A DNA stretch of 13,969 bases from Chloroflexota bacterium (lineage in GTDB: Bacteria > Chloroflexota > UBA5177 > JANWHV01). The notes beneath the pieces are model-generated. The model was not told the DNA's origin. It did no database searches and worked only from the letters and a program-made list of their open reading frames with translations. The stretch covers positions 1 to 13,969 of the forward strand of contig JAICHN010000087.1 in NCBI GenBank assembly GCA_025924845.1, given 5' to 3'. How positions within the stretch are numbered: the first letter of the stretch is position 1; every line of letters starts with the position of its first letter. The translations under genes were made by a program, and so were the position numbers. Positions 7,158-13,969 of this stretch are shown here, piece by piece.

Positions 7158-7343
7158 TCAGGTGGTGTCGGCGGCTAACCATGGGAACCGGCCGATCATG
7201 GTCCGCGTCTCAATCGGGGTGCCTCCGTTAAATAAATTGAACTTGAACAGCAAGAATAGGAAGACTATGAGCAACAACACGATCAGCACCGCCGCCAGCG
7301 CCGCCATGTCGCCCCGTCCGTCGTCGGGCACTTCATCAGGCAC
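7158..7343 (-). CDS. Small single-pass membrane protein, unknown function
   Basis: A 61-residue frame on the minus strand that I consider a real gene. The start GTG at 7343 has GGAGG exactly 8 nt upstream (7352-7356), a better choice than the GTG at 7352, which overlaps that site, or the internal ATG at 7307, which lacks one. The product has an acidic N-terminus (PDEVPDDGRGD), one strongly hydrophobic segment of about 21 residues (AALAAVLIVLLLIVFLFLLF) and a short C-terminal tail with IETRTMIGRFPW. I do not recognise the family. It converges with the hydrolase gene, whose stop is 14 nt away, and is divergent from ychF. Expression should be checked; the strong ribosome binding site and the clean membrane segment are the evidence. 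Confidence 0.6.
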   Translation of the reverse strand: MPDEVPDDGRGDMAALAAVLIVLLLIVFLFLLFKFNLFNGGTPIETRTMIGRFPWLAADTT

Positions 7344-7427
7344 TAAAGGCACCTCCAGTCCAGCCGTGGACTACCTTCAAATCGACTGCACGGATACAGC
7401 GGGAAAGTCAGGAATCATGGTACCGCT

Positions 7428-7436
7428 TGGTATACT
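7428..7436 (+). promoter_or_regulatory. Extended -10 promoter for ychF
   Basis: TGGTATACT is an extended -10 (TGn plus TATACT). Transcription would start near 7443, giving a leader of only about 12 nt that begins with the ribosome binding site GGGGAGGA (7443-7450). No good -35 is visible. Confidence 0.4.
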
Positions 7437-7454
7437 CCGCCAGGGGAGGAATCA

Positions 7455-8564
7455 GTGAGCTTACAAATGGGAATCGTGGGTTTGCCCAACGTGGGTAAGT
7501 CCACCCTGTTCAATGCCTTGACTGCGGCGGGAGCGCCCGTCGCGAACTATCCGTTCTGCACGATCGACCCTAACGTGGGCGTGGTCGAAGTGCCCGACGA
7601 ACGTTTGGCACGTCTGGCCGAGATGGTACACCCTAAAAAGATCGTCCCCGCCGCCATGGAGTTTCTGGATATTGCCGGCCTGGTGCGCGGCGCCAGCAAG
7701 GGGGAGGGGCTGGGTAACCAGTTCTTGGGCCACATCCGCGGCGTGAACGCGGTGGGCATGGTGGTGCGCTGCTTCTCCGACAGCAACGTTTCTCACGTCG
7801 AGGGAGGTGTGGATCCGCGGCGCGACATCGAGACGATCTCCACCGAGCTGTGCTTGGCCGATCTGGCGAGCGTGGAGAAGCGGGCCGACCGTTCCCGTAA
7901 ATCCGCCAAGACCGGCGATCGTAAGTTCTTGCTGGAAGCCGATGCGCTCGACGCGCTGGCCGCCCATCTCAACGACGGCCGCGCCGCCCGTACATTTGCA
8001 CTCAGCGAGGAGCTGACGCCGATCGTCGATGAACTGCAGTTGCTCACCGCCAAGCCGGTGCTCTACATCGCCAACCTGGACGAGAGCGACTTAGTCGGCC
8101 TGCAGGACGGTCGGAAGCCTGCCTCGCTCGAGGTAGTGGAGGAGGTGGCCGCCGCCGAGGGCGCCGGGACGGTAGCGGTCAGCGCCAAGATCGAGGCTGA
8201 CCTCGCCGAGCTTGATCCCGAGGAAACCGCGATGTACATGGAGGAGATGGGCCTCAAGGAGGGCGGGCTGCCCCGCATGATTCGCGCGGGTTATGCCCTG
8301 CTGGATTTGATCACCTTTCTCACCGCCGGAGAGCCGGAGGTGCGGGCCTGGACCATCCGCCGCGGCACCCGCGCTCCCCAGGCGGCAGGCACCATTCACA
8401 GCGACATCGAGCGCGGTTTCATTCGGGCCGAGATCACGGCCTACAACGACCTCGTGTCCGCCGGATCGTTCACCGCTGCCCGCGAACGCGGATTGACCAG
8501 GCTCGAAGGCAAGGAGTATGTCATGCAAGACGGCGACGTGACCTACTTCCGGTTCAACGTGTAA
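7455..8564 (+). CDS. ychF: Redox-regulated ATPase YchF (OLA1 family)
   Basis: YchF is a universally conserved P-loop protein of the Obg-related group that prefers ATP to GTP, binds ribosomes and influences stress responses and leaderless-mRNA translation. The product is 369 residues, close to the usual 363. Motifs are G1 GLPNVGKST (9-17), switch region with FCTIDPN (34-40), G3 DIAGL (72-76), and NLDE (207-210) where true GTPases have NKxD, the change that gives ATP specificity. The C-terminal TGS domain covers about the last 85 residues and ends with [16 protein letters not shown], typical of the family. The start is GTG at 7455, with GGGGAGGA 4 nt upstream; an ATG at 7467 is less likely because it would cut into the first strand. 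The stop is 12 nt before the next start, so the two genes are probably one operon. Confidence 0.97.
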   Translation: MSLQMGIVGLPNVGKSTLFNALTAAGAPVANYPFCTIDPNVGVVEVPDERLARLAEMVHPKKIVPAAMEFLDIAGLVRGASKGEGLGNQFLGHIRGVNAVGMVVRCFSDSNVSHVEGGVDPRRDIETISTELCLADLASVEKRADRSRKSAKTGDRKFLLEADALDALAAHLNDGRAARTFALSEELTPIVDELQLLTAKPVLYIANLDESDLVGLQDGRKPASLEVVEEVAAAEGAGTVAVSAKIEADLAELDPEETAMYMEEMGLKEGGLPRMIRAGYALLDLITFLTAGEPEVRAWTIRRGTRAPQAAGTIHSDIERGFIRAEITAYNDLVSAGSFTAARERGLTRLEGKEYVMQDGDVTYFRFNV

Positions 8565-8576
8565 GGGAGCGGCATC

Positions 8577-10634
8577 ATGGCCCCGACCCCCGGTGTGCTC
8601 GGCCACCTCATCCTGGTGGCGGTCATCCTGCTTGCCCTCGCCCTGTTCGCCCAGCGCGCCTGGCGACTGGTACGCCTGGTGCGAACCGGAGCGCCGGAGG
8701 ACCGCTTTGACGACATGCCGGGGCGGATTCACGATTTGCTGCTCTATGTATTTGGTCAGCGCAAGCTGATCAAGACGCCGAATCGCGTGGCCGGTATCAT
8801 CCACGCCCTCATCTTTTGGGGCTTTCTGATCATCACCCTGGGCACCCTGCAGTTGTTCGGCAGCGGGTTGAACCACGGCTTCCTCCTTCCGGCGGTAGGG
8901 AACGACCCCGTATACATGGTGCTGCTCGATCTGATGATCCTGCTTGTCCTGGGCGCCGTGTGCGCCGCCGCGTATCGGCGGATCGTGCTCAAACCATATC
9001 GCTTGACCACCAAACCCGATGCCTGGATCATTCTTGGCCTGATCGCGATCCTGATGATCACCCTCCTGCTCACCGAGGCGTTCGGCGTGGTTGCCTATGG
9101 TTCGGGACTCGCCCACTGGTCGTTCCTGGGCTACGCGATTTCCGGCCTCCTGAGCGGCGTCCCTCATAACGCGACGGCCGACTGGTTCGGCGTCTTCTGG
9201 TGGGCGCATATCCTCACCGTACTGGGCTTCCTCGTCTACTTGCCGTCCAGCAAACACCTGCACATCCTCACGGCCGCCTTCACCGTGTTCTTCCGTCCGA
9301 GCACGGCAAAGGGGGCCATGTCCCCGATCAGCGATATCGAGAACCAGGAGCATTTTGGGGTCGGGAAGCTGGAGCAATTCGGTTGGAAGCAGCTCCTCGA
9401 TACCTTCTCATGTACTGAATGCGGACGCTGCGACCGCAATTGCCCCGCGCTGCTCAGCGGCAAGCCGCTCTCGCCCAAGGAAGTGGTGCTCAACATCAAA
9501 TACGGGTTGTTCAACGATTCCGCCGACCTGCTGGCCGGCAAGGGGTCCAACCTGGACGGCGCCCATCCCCTGATCGGCGGCCTGATCGCGGATGAAACGC
9601 TGTGGTCCTGCACGACGTGCCGTTGGTGCGTAGAGGCGTGCCCCGTGTTTATAGAGCACGTGCCGAAAATCCTCGACATGCGCCGCAATCTCGTGCTGGA
9701 GGAGAGCCGTTTCCCAGCCGAGATTCAGCCGGTTTTCACCAATCTGGAGCGGAACGGCAATCCCTGGCCGCTCCCCAAGAAGCAGCGCGGCGCCTGGGCC
9801 AAGGAACTCGACGTACCGACCATGGCCGAGATAGCGGCAACCGGAGAGCAGATCGATGTCCTCTACTTCGTGGGTTGCATGGGATCGTATGACCAGCGGA
9901 ATAAGAAGGTGGCGGCGGCGATCGTCAAGCTGCTCAAGGCGGCTAATGTGAAGTTCGCCATCCTGGCCAAAGAGGAGACCTGCACCGGCGATCCAGCGCG
10001 ACGCATCGGCAACGAGTATCTCTTTCAGACTCTGGCGGCTCAGAACATCCAGACGCTCAACGACTATGGGGTCAAGAAGGTGCTCACCGCGTGCGCTCAC
10101 TGCTTCAACACGATCAAGAACGAATATCCGCAGTTCGGCGGTTCATACGAGGTGGTTCACCATACCGAGTTCATCGCCGAGTTGGTCAGCCAGGGCCGGC
10201 TGAAGCTCGATCGCCCGGTTAACGCAGGCACGATGACCTTCCACGATCCCTGCTATTTGGGTCGATACAACGATGTCTTCGAGCCGCAACGGGAGGTCCT
10301 CCGCGGTTTGCCGATGGCGAACCTGGTCGAAATGGAGCGTTCGCGCCGCACCAGTTTTTGTTGCGGGGGCGGCGGCGGCCGATCGTTCATGGAGGAGCGC
10401 ACCGGGAAACGGATCAGCCATGTCCGCATCGAGCAAGCAATGCACGTTAAGCCCGACACCATCGTCGCCGCCTGCCCATTCTGTACGACGATGTTCGAGG
10501 ACGGCATCAAGGGTCTGGAGGTCGACGACAAGTTAAAGGTGCGCGACTTCGCCGAGGTAGTCGCCGACTCTCTCCAGCAAGCCGAACCGGCGGCCACGGC
10601 GACGGGCGACCCGGCGGGCGCGGCAGAGCGGTAG
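8577..10634 (+). CDS. Membrane NarI/HdrD-type Fe-S oxidoreductase (EtfD-like)
   Basis: A 685-residue fusion of a cytochrome-b-like membrane part and a heterodisulfide-reductase-like Fe-S part. Residues 1-235 hold five membrane segments in NarI arrangement; H76, H211, H227 and H229 are candidate heme ligands. Two 4Fe-4S ferredoxin motifs follow: CTECGRCDRNC (C279, 282, 285, 289) and CTTCRWCVEAC (C345, 348, 351, 355). Then come two cysteine-rich (CCG) domains: C434, C469, C506/C509, where the CC pair of the first is CT (TCTGDP), and C559, C595-C596, C633/C636, a complete CCG set. Known relatives (mycobacterial Rv0338c/EtfD type, DsrK, HdrD) pass electrons between a soluble partner, for example an electron transfer flavoprotein, and menaquinone; the partner here is unknown, as no etfAB lies in the window. 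AGGGAG precedes the ATG by about 7 nt. It follows ychF by 12 nt. Confidence 0.9.
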   Translation: MAPTPGVLGHLILVAVILLALALFAQRAWRLVRLVRTGAPEDRFDDMPGRIHDLLLYVFGQRKLIKTPNRVAGIIHALIFWGFLIITLGTLQLFGSGLNHGFLLPAVGNDPVYMVLLDLMILLVLGAVCAAAYRRIVLKPYRLTTKPDAWIILGLIAILMITLLLTEAFGVVAYGSGLAHWSFLGYAISGLLSGVPHNATADWFGVFWWAHILTVLGFLVYLPSSKHLHILTAAFTVFFRPSTAKGAMSPISDIENQEHFGVGKLEQFGWKQLLDTFSCTECGRCDRNCPALLSGKPLSPKEVVLNIKYGLFNDSADLLAGKGSNLDGAHPLIGGLIADETLWSCTTCRWCVEACPVFIEHVPKILDMRRNLVLEESRFPAEIQPVFTNLERNGNPWPLPKKQRGAWAKELDVPTMAEIAATGEQIDVLYFVGCMGSYDQRNKKVAAAIVKLLKAANVKFAILAKEETCTGDPARRIGNEYLFQTLAAQNIQTLNDYGVKKVLTACAHCFNTIKNEYPQFGGSYEVVHHTEFIAELVSQGRLKLDRPVNAGTMTFHDPCYLGRYNDVFEPQREVLRGLPMANLVEMERSRRTSFCCGGGGGRSFMEERTGKRISHVRIEQAMHVKPDTIVAACPFCTTMFEDGIKGLEVDDKLKVRDFAEVVADSLQQAEPAATATGDPAGAAER

Positions 10635-10723
10635 GTTACACGAGCCTCATCGGCGCCGCGTAGAGCCGTGCGACGTAGAGGGCAAGAAGAGAGTTGATCC
10701 TCTGTGTTTCCTTAAAAGTGGCC

Positions 10724-10733
10724 ATGCTACACT
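10724..10733 (+). promoter_or_regulatory. Probable ftsH promoter -10 region
   Basis: ATGCTACACT includes TACACT (10728-10733), a plausible -10, and the nine bases ATGCTACAC are identical to those upstream of the DedA gene (4018-4026). The leader to the GTG at 10880 would be about 140 nt. The rest of 10635-10879 shows no terminator with a U-run and no CIRCE heat-shock element. Confidence 0.35.
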
Positions 10734-10866
10734 GGGATCACATCCAAGTAATGTCATCAAGGAGAACGGCACGCCTCGTCGAGGTTTCACCATGGTTCCG
10801 CCTGTTTGTAACCCACCACAAACCGCGCCGGCGCTAGGTGAGCTTCGATGGTCGCGCGTGGTGGGC

Positions 10867-10872
10867 GAAGGA
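10867..10872 (+). promoter_or_regulatory. Ribosome binding site that fixes the ftsH start
   Basis: GAAGGA lies 7 nt before the GTG at 10880. It favours this start over the in-frame GTG at 10838, which has no good site before it. Confidence 0.6.
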
Positions 10873-10879
10873 ACTGCAA

Positions 10880-12865
10880 GTGAACAACCTCAGGACCGAT
10901 GACCGGCCGCGACCTCAGCCGGGTTCAGACCGACCACCGACGAAAGGGCCGCGTTTCGGCATCTCCGGCCGCACCTGGATTATCTGGCTGATCATCCTCC
11001 TCATCTTCAATATCGTCTTTTACGGGCCGCTGATCGAAGGGCAGGGCAACAGCCATACCGTCACCCTCTCCTACAGTACCCTCCTGGCCCAGGTGAAGGC
11101 CGGCGATATCAAAACGGCGAGCATCTCGGACAACACGGTGGAGGGCGATTTCAAAAAGCCGTATCAGGAGACAAAGGGTGGCCCCACCTACCAGCACTAC
11201 ACGGCGAATCTTCTGCCCATCGGGGATCCGAATCTCGTCTCCACGCTCAATGCGCACGGAGTACGTATCACCGGTACAAGTTCCGCCCAGCCGCTCTGGC
11301 TCAGCGTGCTTGGTCTTTTGATCCAAGCCCTGCCGATCCTCTTCTTTGCCGGTCTGATTTACTTCATGTTTCGGGCGTCGCGTCAGCAACAGCAAGGCGT
11401 GTTCGGCTTCGGGAAGAGCCGCGCCAAGCTCTATACCGAGGAACGTCCGCGCACTACCTTCGCCGACGTGGCGGGCGCCGACGCGGCAAAGAGCGAGTTG
11501 CGCGAACAGGTTGATTTCCTGCGCGACCCGGTCAAGTATCAGGCGCTGGGTGCGCGTATTCCTAAGGGTGTATTGCTGGTAGGCCCTCCCGGCACGGGCA
11601 AAACCCTGATGGCTCGTGCCGTGGCCGGCGAGGCCCATGTGCCCTTCTTTAGCCTCAGCGCCACCGAGTTCGTCGAAATGTTCGTGGGCGTGGGAGCCAG
11701 TCGAGTGCGCGACCTCTTCGAGAAGGCAAAAGCCGATGCGCCGGCCATCGTCTTTATCGATGAGATCGATGCCATCGGGCGCCGACGCAGCGGCGGGGGG
11801 CCACTCGGTGCCGGCTCGAACGACGAACGCGAGCAGACGTTGAATCAGTTGCTCGCCTCAATGGACGGCTTTGAGCCGAATGAAGCGGTCATCGTGCTGG
11901 CCGCGACCAATCGGCCGGAGGTGCTGGATCCGGCGCTGCTCAGACCCGGCCGGTTCGATCGGCAAGTGACCGTCGATCCACCGGATCGCCAGGGCCGCGA
12001 GGCAATCCTCAAGATCCACACGCGAAATATGCCGCTCGCGCCCAATGTGCGTTTGGACGCGCTCGCCGGAGCTACACCGGGAATGAGCGGCGCCGATCTG
12101 GCAAATCTGGCAAACGAGGCAGCACTGACCGCCGCGCGCATGGGGCACGATCAGGTCACCGCCGCCGACTTCGACACTGCCCTGGATCGCATTACCCTTG
12201 GTTCGCTCGGTGCCGCGCTTATGCTCCAGGATGAGCGTCGTACGGCGGCGTACCACGAGGCCGGGCACGCTTTGGTGGCGTATCTGTTGCCTAATATGGA
12301 TCCGATTCGTCGCGTTACGATCACGCCCCGGGGGCGATCCCTGGGAGTAACGCAGTTCCTCCCGATCGATGATCGGCGTAACTATCGTCGCGAGTATTTG
12401 CTCGACCGCATGACGGTCGGTTTGGGCGGCCGTGCCGCGGAAGAACTCGCCTGCGACGATATTACCTCGGGGGCACAGAGCGACCTTCAGATGGTGACAC
12501 AAACGGCGCGCGTCATGGTGACCCAGCTTGGCATGGCCGAGGAGCTCGGTCCCACCGTCTACGGTGCTCCGGGCGACGGAGACCTTGGCGGCAGCCCTTA
12601 TGCCGCCTGGGAACCAAAAGAGTATAGCGAGGAGACCGCGAGCCGGATTGATGCCGCGGTGCAACGACTCATCGACGAGGCCCACCAGCAAGCGCGCAGC
12701 CTACTGAGCAAAAACCGCCCCACGCTGGACGCGATCTGCAATGCCCTGGTGCAGGAGGAAACGCTGACCCTCGAGCAGATCGTTGCCATCGTGCAATCAG
12801 TACAGGATGGCGACCGAAACCAGCCGGTGGCCCAGGCCGACCGCCGAGAGAGCCAGGCAAGCTGA
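10880..12865 (+). CDS. ftsH: ATP-dependent zinc metalloprotease FtsH
   Basis: FtsH is a hexameric, membrane-anchored AAA+ protease that extracts and degrades misfolded membrane proteins and short-lived regulators. From GTG at 10880 the product is 661 residues. A short cytosolic start rich in arginine and proline leads to membrane segment 1 (about 33-50), an extracytoplasmic domain of about 90 residues, and membrane segment 2 (about 140-165). The AAA domain has Walker A GPPGTGKT (235-242), Walker [11 protein letters not shown] and the second region of homology with [19 protein letters not shown]. The protease domain has HEAGH (H459, E460, H463) and the third zinc ligand D535 in [12 protein letters not shown], 76 residues later as in other FtsH proteins. 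The C-terminus ends in a charged tail. All key residues are present, so it should be active. htpX follows after 268 nt. Confidence 0.97.
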   Translation: MNNLRTDDRPRPQPGSDRPPTKGPRFGISGRTWIIWLIILLIFNIVFYGPLIEGQGNSHTVTLSYSTLLAQVKAGDIKTASISDNTVEGDFKKPYQETKGGPTYQHYTANLLPIGDPNLVSTLNAHGVRITGTSSAQPLWLSVLGLLIQALPILFFAGLIYFMFRASRQQQQGVFGFGKSRAKLYTEERPRTTFADVAGADAAKSELREQVDFLRDPVKYQALGARIPKGVLLVGPPGTGKTLMARAVAGEAHVPFFSLSATEFVEMFVGVGASRVRDLFEKAKADAPAIVFIDEIDAIGRRRSGGGPLGAGSNDEREQTLNQLLASMDGFEPNEAVIVLAATNRPEVLDPALLRPGRFDRQVTVDPPDRQGREAILKIHTRNMPLAPNVRLDALAGATPGMSGADLANLANEAALTAARMGHDQVTAADFDTALDRITLGSLGAALMLQDERRTAAYHEAGHALVAYLLPNMDPIRRVTITPRGRSLGVTQFLPIDDRRNYRREYLLDRMTVGLGGRAAEELACDDITSGAQSDLQMVTQTARVMVTQLGMAEELGPTVYGAPGDGDLGGSPYAAWEPKEYSEETASRIDAAVQRLIDEAHQQARSLLSKNRPTLDAICNALVQEETLTLEQIVAIVQSVQDGDRNQPVAQADRRESQAS

Positions 12866-12888
12866 GCGTCACCCCGCCGCGGAGGATT

Positions 12889-12927
12889 CCTGGATCGACA
12901 CCAGGTAGGGGAACCGTCCCAGACGGT
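12889..12927 (+). terminator. Two hairpins after ftsH (candidate terminator region)
   Basis: CCTGG (12889-12893) can pair with CCAGG (12901-12905), and ACCGTC (12913-12918) pairs perfectly with GACGGT (12922-12927) over a CCA loop. They lie 24-62 nt after the ftsH stop. No U-tract follows either stem, so these may be weak or factor-dependent termination signals. Confidence 0.35.
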
Positions 12928-12948
12928 AACCTTGGCACGGGTTTCAGC

Positions 12949-12954
12949 TATACT
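12949..12954 (+). promoter_or_regulatory. Possible -10 for htpX
   Basis: TATACT matches a -10 well. TTGGCA at 12932-12937 looks like a -35 but the spacing is only 11 nt, so it is probably not the partner. If this -10 is used, the htpX leader is about 170 nt long. Confidence 0.35.
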
Positions 12955-12985
12955 TCAAGTACGTGGGGTCGAGGAGTCCCCGGAA

Positions 12986-13026
12986 GGGAGTTGCCCTTTT
13001 GAATATGGGATTTGCCGGTACCGGCA
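12986..13026 (+). repeat. Direct repeats and palindrome in the htpX leader
   Basis: GGGAGTTGCC (12986-12995) and GGGATTTGCC (13007-13016) are near-identical direct repeats, 9 of 10 bases, with a period of 21 nt, i.e. two helical turns. The second runs into TGCCGGTACCGGCA (13013-13026), a perfect 14-bp palindrome. Another short stem, CTAA/TTAG around CC/GG, follows at about 13035-13051. The arrangement could be a regulator binding site or a structured RNA leader. Confidence 0.5.
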
Positions 13027-13133
13027 CCCTGACCTAAAACCGTCGGTTAGAGTCGACGCCTTGATCGCTGTCCTAACCCACGTCGCGGGCGCGTCAACAA
13101 AGTAGCATCCTGACCCTACGAGGAGGAATTACC

Positions 13134-13969
13134 ATGGCGACAACACGCTGGTACGGCCGAGACACCCAACTCACGGTGCGCATGGGCCTTACCCTATTTC
13201 TGCTGTTCGTACTCTACAGCGCCTTCCTGGCGGTGCTGTGGTTTGCCACGGGTAGCGCCGCCTTGCTGGTCCTGGTCGGTGCCGGCTTTGTGCTCTTTCA
13301 GTACTTTGCCTCCGACCGCCTGGTCCTGCTGAGCACCGGCGCGCACCTGATCGATGATCAAAGCCAGCCGGATCTTCATCGCATCGTGCAACGTCTGGCG
13401 CAGCTTGCCGATTTGCCCACGCCGCGACTGGCCTTGATGCAAACCCACCTCCCCAATGCTTTCGCTACGGGACGGAGTCCGAAGCACGCGATCATCGCCG
13501 TAACCAGTGGTCTGCTCCAGATGCTCGAACCTGAAGAACTGGAGGCCGTCCTGGCCCACGAAATGAGCCATATCAAGAACCGTGACATGATGGTGCTGAC
13601 CTACGCCAGTCTCCTGGCGAGTGTCGCTGCCTTCATCGTCCAGGTCGGTATGTGGACCGGTTTCGGCGGCAGCATGCGCGGCCGGCGGGACAGCAACAAT
13701 TCCGTGGCGCTGGTGTTCCTCGCCTCCGCCGTGGTGTGGGCGGTGAGCTTCTTCCTGCTCCGCCTCCTTTCTCGCTATCGTGAGTATGCGGCGGATCGCG
13801 GTTCCGTGCTGCTGACCGGCTCACCGGCTGTGATGCGTTCAGCGCTGATCAAGGTAAGCGGCACCGCAAGCCGTATCCCCACCGCGGACTTGCGTACCGC
13901 TCAGGCCATGAACGCGTTCTTCATCGTGCCGATTGGGGCCAAGAGCAGCTTTGGCGAGTTGTTCCAGAC
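13134..13969 (+). CDS. htpX: Membrane zinc metalloprotease HtpX (3' end outside the window)
   Basis: HtpX is an integral-membrane M48 peptidase that helps FtsH clear damaged membrane proteins. The ATG at 13134 has a very strong AGGAGGA 6 nt upstream. The first 278 residues are visible, open to the right edge. Two hydrophobic segments (about residues 17-35 and 38-60) come first, then the zinc site HEMSH (H142, E143, H146) within VLAHEMSHIKNRD, two more hydrophobic segments, and the third zinc ligand E217 in SRYREYAADRGS. The order and motifs match HtpX; FtsH next door supports the assignment. The unusual feature is upstream: the gene is separated from ftsH by a long spacer with repeats and a palindrome, which suggests its own control, possibly stress-linked as in other bacteria. 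Confidence 0.93.
   Translation, partial: MATTRWYGRDTQLTVRMGLTLFLLFVLYSAFLAVLWFATGSAALLVLVGAGFVLFQYFASDRLVLLSTGAHLIDDQSQPDLHRIVQRLAQLADLPTPRLALMQTHLPNAFATGRSPKHAIIAVTSGLLQMLEPEELEAVLAHEMSHIKNRDMMVLTYASLLASVAAFIVQVGMWTGFGGSMRGRRDSNNSVALVFLASAVVWAVSFFLLRLLSRYREYAADRGSVLLTGSPAVMRSALIKVSGTASRIPTADLRTAQAMNAFFIVPIGAKSSFGELFQ

Noticed and set aside
8091..9377. 428-codon open frame on the minus strand
   Set aside because: It lies antisense to ychF and the Fe-S reductase, both clearly conserved. Its product is low-complexity, rich in His, Gln, Glu and Asp, as expected from the opposite strand of GC-rich codons.
9408..10100. 230-codon open frame on the minus strand
   Set aside because: Antisense to the Fe-S reductase including its ferredoxin motifs; a frame-shadow of a GC-rich gene.
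10635..10879. CIRCE or similar heat-shock operator before ftsH
   Set aside because: No TTAGCACTC/GAGTGCTAA inverted repeat was found in this stretch.
11858..12691. 277-codon open frame on the minus strand
   Set aside because: Antisense to the conserved ftsH; the product has no recognisable domain.
12932..12954. TTGGCA and TATACT as one -35/-10 promoter
   Set aside because: The spacing is 11 nt, well below the 16-18 nt needed for a standard promoter; only the -10 is kept as a weak candidate.
12961..12996. Resemblance to the small SRP RNA core (GTCCCCGGAAGGGAG)
   Set aside because: The GGAA loop is present, but the flanking symmetric and asymmetric internal-loop bases expected of SRP RNA (such as GTCAGG and AGCAGC) are not, so I do not call it.
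1..13969. tRNA, rRNA, CRISPR array, insertion sequence or prophage
   Set aside because: I saw no cloverleaf-like segment with CCA-end features, no regularly spaced repeats, and no transposase, integrase or phage structural gene.

Overview
This is a GC-rich bacterial window of conserved housekeeping and membrane or redox genes. It has no tRNA, rRNA, CRISPR array, insertion sequence or phage gene that I can see. The gene mix (System II cytochrome c biogenesis ResB, a secreted laminin-G-like domain protein, a DUF1858-Mrp fusion, a membrane HdrD/NarI-type Fe-S reductase beside ychF, and ftsH next to htpX) fits a Chloroflexota (Thermomicrobia-like) or another GC-rich, menaquinone-using lineage. 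That placement is an inference from gene style, not a proven assignment.

Left third, minus strand: a ResB-like protein (1-713, cut by the left edge), a secreted concanavalin-like lipid-free protein (907-1650), and the transcription accessory protein Tex (1761-3932, GTG start set by a strong ribosome binding site). Tex is divergent from a DedA-family membrane protein (4182-4916, plus strand). The space between them carries an imperfect inverted repeat over an extended -10 box.

Middle, mostly plus strand: an Mrp/ApbC-type P-loop ATPase with an N-terminal DUF1858 domain (5021-6097), followed 17 nt later by a membrane-anchored alpha/beta hydrolase (6115-7143), probably one transcript. A 61-residue single-pass membrane protein (7158-7343) lies on the minus strand, convergent with the hydrolase and divergent from ychF. 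The GTPase-family protein YchF/OLA1 (7455-8564) and a 685-residue membrane Fe-S oxidoreductase (8577-10634) are 12 nt apart and probably co-transcribed.

Right third, plus strand: the membrane AAA+ protease FtsH (10880-12865) and, after a 268-nt spacer with hairpins, repeats and a palindrome, the membrane metalloprotease HtpX (13134 to the right edge, partial). FtsH and HtpX are both membrane-protein quality-control proteases, so their adjacency makes functional sense.

The most interesting points are the Mrp variant that has lost the C-terminal CxxC but carries a CxxC in its fused N-terminal domain, the structured leader in front of htpX, the DedA protein lacking one of the two usual arginines, the small unannotated membrane protein, and several dyads in promoter regions. 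I see no clear multi-gene defence or other wholly new system.
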